From JAGVNX01 sp035290965 (GTDB taxonomy: Archaea > Iainarchaeota > Iainarchaeia > Iainarchaeales > GCA-2688035), in assembly GCA_035290965.1 (NCBI GenBank), contig DATDTD010000022.1, forward strand, positions 1 to 5,001: a stretch of DNA of 5,001 nt, written 5' to 3'. Of this stretch, positions 4,121 to 5,001 are shown one piece after another. How positions within the stretch are numbered: the stretch's first letter is position 1; each line of letters begins with the position of its first letter. Below the pieces are notes generated by a model that saw only the letters and a program-made list of their open reading frames with translations, ran no database searches and was not told the origin of the DNA. Position numbers and translations under genes: made by a program.

Positions 4121-4828
4121 ATGGTTTCTGAACTGGACTGCATAAGCACGTGCGTAATGGGCCAGGGCCCGGTAATTTCCGGCCTGAATATTTTTTTAAT
4201 CGCAACAATAATTGTTGCAGCAATAATCCTTGTTTTTTTCCACAGAAGATTTGCAGTGAAGTGGAATTTGCTTTTGAAGGCAGTATTCCTGACTGCAATC
4301 TTTTCCTTGCTGATTGTATTGTTTTTTGCCCAGAGCCATGACCTCTCGATTTTCAAGGCGCTTCACACAACTGCGCTGTTTCTGATATTCGTTTTTTTTG
4401 CGACATCTTATCTGCTGACTCCGTTCATTGCCCAGATCGGCCTGAAAAGGCGCTTTGACCCAAAAACAGAAAAAATCCTTTCCGAGGAATCCGCCAACCT
4501 TGGCATGAAAAAGCCGAACCTCTATGTCTTTGAAGATTTTAACAGGACTGCCTTTGTTGTTTCAGGACTGAAAAAAACAGTTTTCCTTTCCACGGGACTG
4601 CTTTCAAAGCTTGATTCAGAGGAAATACGCATTGTCATAGTGCACGAATTATTGCACTTAAAGAGCGGGCTTTTCAAGACAAAAAGATTTTTCCATGCCG
4701 TAAGGGCGGGCTTTTTCGGGCTTCTTCCTGTGAAGCTTGAAGAGCTTGATACAATAGAGGAAATGCGCGTGGACAACAAGCTTCTGCAGAAGGGCCTTGA
4801 CATAAAAAGAATAAAGCAGAAGCTCTGA
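4121..4828 (+). CDS. BlaR1/M56-M48-like integral membrane zinc metalloprotease
   Basis: 235 aa. Three helices lie at about 20-40, 49-70 and 80-106. The protease part follows, with NRTAFVVSGLKKTVFLSTGLL, then HELLH (H175, E176, H179) and a downstream ExxxD (E214, D218) as the likely third zinc ligand. This layout is known for M48 (HtpX-like) and M56 (BlaR1) peptidases. Basic loops after helices 1 and 3 (HRRF, LKRRF) put the N-terminus outside and the protease domain inside. The short outer N-terminus contains C7, C11 and M13 (DCISTCVM), a possible soft-metal site. It lies next to a BlaI-family gene, as BlaR1 does, so it probably senses a signal across the membrane and inactivates the repressor; the metal signal is inferred. 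It lacks the penicillin-binding sensor domain of BlaR1. A housekeeping HtpX role is the alternative. Confidence 0.85.
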   Translation: MVSELDCISTCVMGQGPVISGLNIFLIATIIVAAIILVFFHRRFAVKWNLLLKAVFLTAIFSLLIVLFFAQSHDLSIFKALHTTALFLIFVFFATSYLLTPFIAQIGLKRRFDPKTEKILSEESANLGMKKPNLYVFEDFNRTAFVVSGLKKTVFLSTGLLSKLDSEEIRIVIVHELLHLKSGLFKTKRFFHAVRAGFFGLLPVKLEELDTIEEMRVDNKLLQKGLDIKRIKQKL

Positions 4829-4831
4829 CTG

Positions 4832-4848
4832 TTTCTTTTTCCTGCTTT
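4832..4848 (+). terminator. T-rich terminator after the metalloprotease gene
   Basis: A pyrimidine-rich run with T3, T5 and T3 tracts directly follows the stop at 4826-4828. It is weaker than the other T-tracts in the window and has no hairpin. The next promoter begins at 4866. Confidence 0.3.
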
Positions 4849-4865
4849 GCCCCCGCAGTGAAAGG

Positions 4866-4873
4866 TTTAAATA
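4866..4873 (+). promoter_or_regulatory. TATA box for the exported-protein gene at 4916
   Basis: TTTAAATA lies 6 nt upstream of operator 2, the same distance as at operator 1. Transcription would start near 4896, inside the operator, leaving a leader of about 20 nt. Confidence 0.65.
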
Positions 4874-4879
4874 ACAAAT

Positions 4880-4900
4880 GCTTTACAATTGATGTAAAGC
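4880..4900. promoter_or_regulatory. Operator 2, second copy of the BlaI/CopY-type inverted repeat
   Basis: GCTTTACA-N5-TGTAAAGC, with the same 8-nt arms and length as operator 1 but a different centre (ATTGA). Over 28 nt (4877-4904 against minus strand 3656-3629) the two copies match at 26 positions. It covers the predicted transcription start of the gene at 4916, so that gene should belong to the same regulon. Confidence 0.85.
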
Positions 4901-4915
4901 TTTTGTTGTGATGCA

Positions 4916-5001
4916 ATGAAAACCAAATTTCTTATTGTAATCTTTTTCGCGCTTCTATTTGCCGGCTTTGCGGGCGCGCAGGGCACAAACACTGCAGTCA
5001 T
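4916..5001 (+). CDS. Exported protein, signal peptide only (partial)
   Basis: Only the first 28 codons are in the window. They encode MKTK, a hydrophobic core rich in Phe, Leu and Ala (residues 5-19), and a likely signal peptidase site after AGFAGA, before QGTNTAV. The product is therefore secreted or anchored outside the cytosol. No functional domain is visible, so I do not name it. The gene stands behind operator 2 and a TATA box, which makes it a likely member of the metal-responsive regulon; an exported metal-binding or redox protein would fit but is a guess. GTGAT 3 nt before the ATG could act as a weak ribosome site. Confidence 0.8.
   Translation, partial: MKTKFLIVIFFALLFAGFAGAQGTNTAV

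Noticed and set aside
4083..4142. Three copies of GACTGCA (4083-4089, 4096-4102, 4136-4142) near the protease start, as a repeat-type operator.
   Set aside because: Spacing is irregular, one copy lies in the coding region, and a further copy occurs inside the gene at about 4291. Short and AT/GC-mixed, so probably chance.
1..5001. tRNA, rRNA, CRISPR array, insertion sequence or attachment site anywhere in the window.
   Set aside because: I saw no cloverleaf arms, regular repeat-spacer pattern, transposase motif or terminal inverted repeats on either strand.

Overview
The window reads as a copper (or other soft-metal) handling island from an archaeon, probably a DPANN-type lineage. The reasons are archaeal TATA-like boxes about 25 nt upstream of starts (some transcripts look leaderless), poly-T tracts after genes, a mix of strong Shine-Dalgarno (SD) sites and starts without one, and archaeal-looking proteins: a GMDSxHC metal domain, an IPCxGH domain, and small membrane proteins with juxtamembrane glutamines. 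The lineage is an inference from style; no marker gene is present.

Minus strand, read right to left from about 3640 to 1. (1) A 278-aa anchored exported protein with a CEYCCG...CGCAH cluster, ending in MVGGC. (2) A 155-aa exported Met/His/Cys-rich protein. (3) A 74-aa anchored protein starting at TTG, also ending in MVGGC. A triple T-tract follows. (4) A 69-aa two-helix protein resembling DUF2933, (5) an overlapping 39-aa one-helix protein and (6) a 21-aa Cys/His peptide, followed by a hairpin plus T9 terminator. (7) A 274-aa protein with a cytosolic HMA domain, three helices and an outer HMA-like IPCAGH domain. (8) The N-terminus of a CopA-type P1B ATPase (YHS, HMA, GMDSDHC domain), which runs off the left edge.

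Plus strand, left to right from 3713. (9) A BlaI/MecI/CopY-family repressor, (10) a BlaR1/M56-M48-like membrane metalloprotease with a putative outward Cys/Met site, and (11) the start of an exported protein that runs off the right edge.

The regulatory logic is visible in the DNA. A 21-nt inverted repeat, GCTTTACA-N5-TGTAAAGC, occurs exactly twice. Each copy lies 6 nt downstream of a TATA-like box, once for the minus-strand operon and once for gene 11. The simplest model is that a metal signal sensed by the membrane protease leads to cleavage or release of the BlaI-like repressor, which derepresses envelope metal-binding proteins while CopA and the HMA/three-helix protein move metal across the membrane. 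The metal and the sensing mechanism are inferred. The most unusual items are the shared C-terminal MVGGC tag, the paired promoter-operator module, the protease sensor and the run of tiny metal-ligand-rich proteins.
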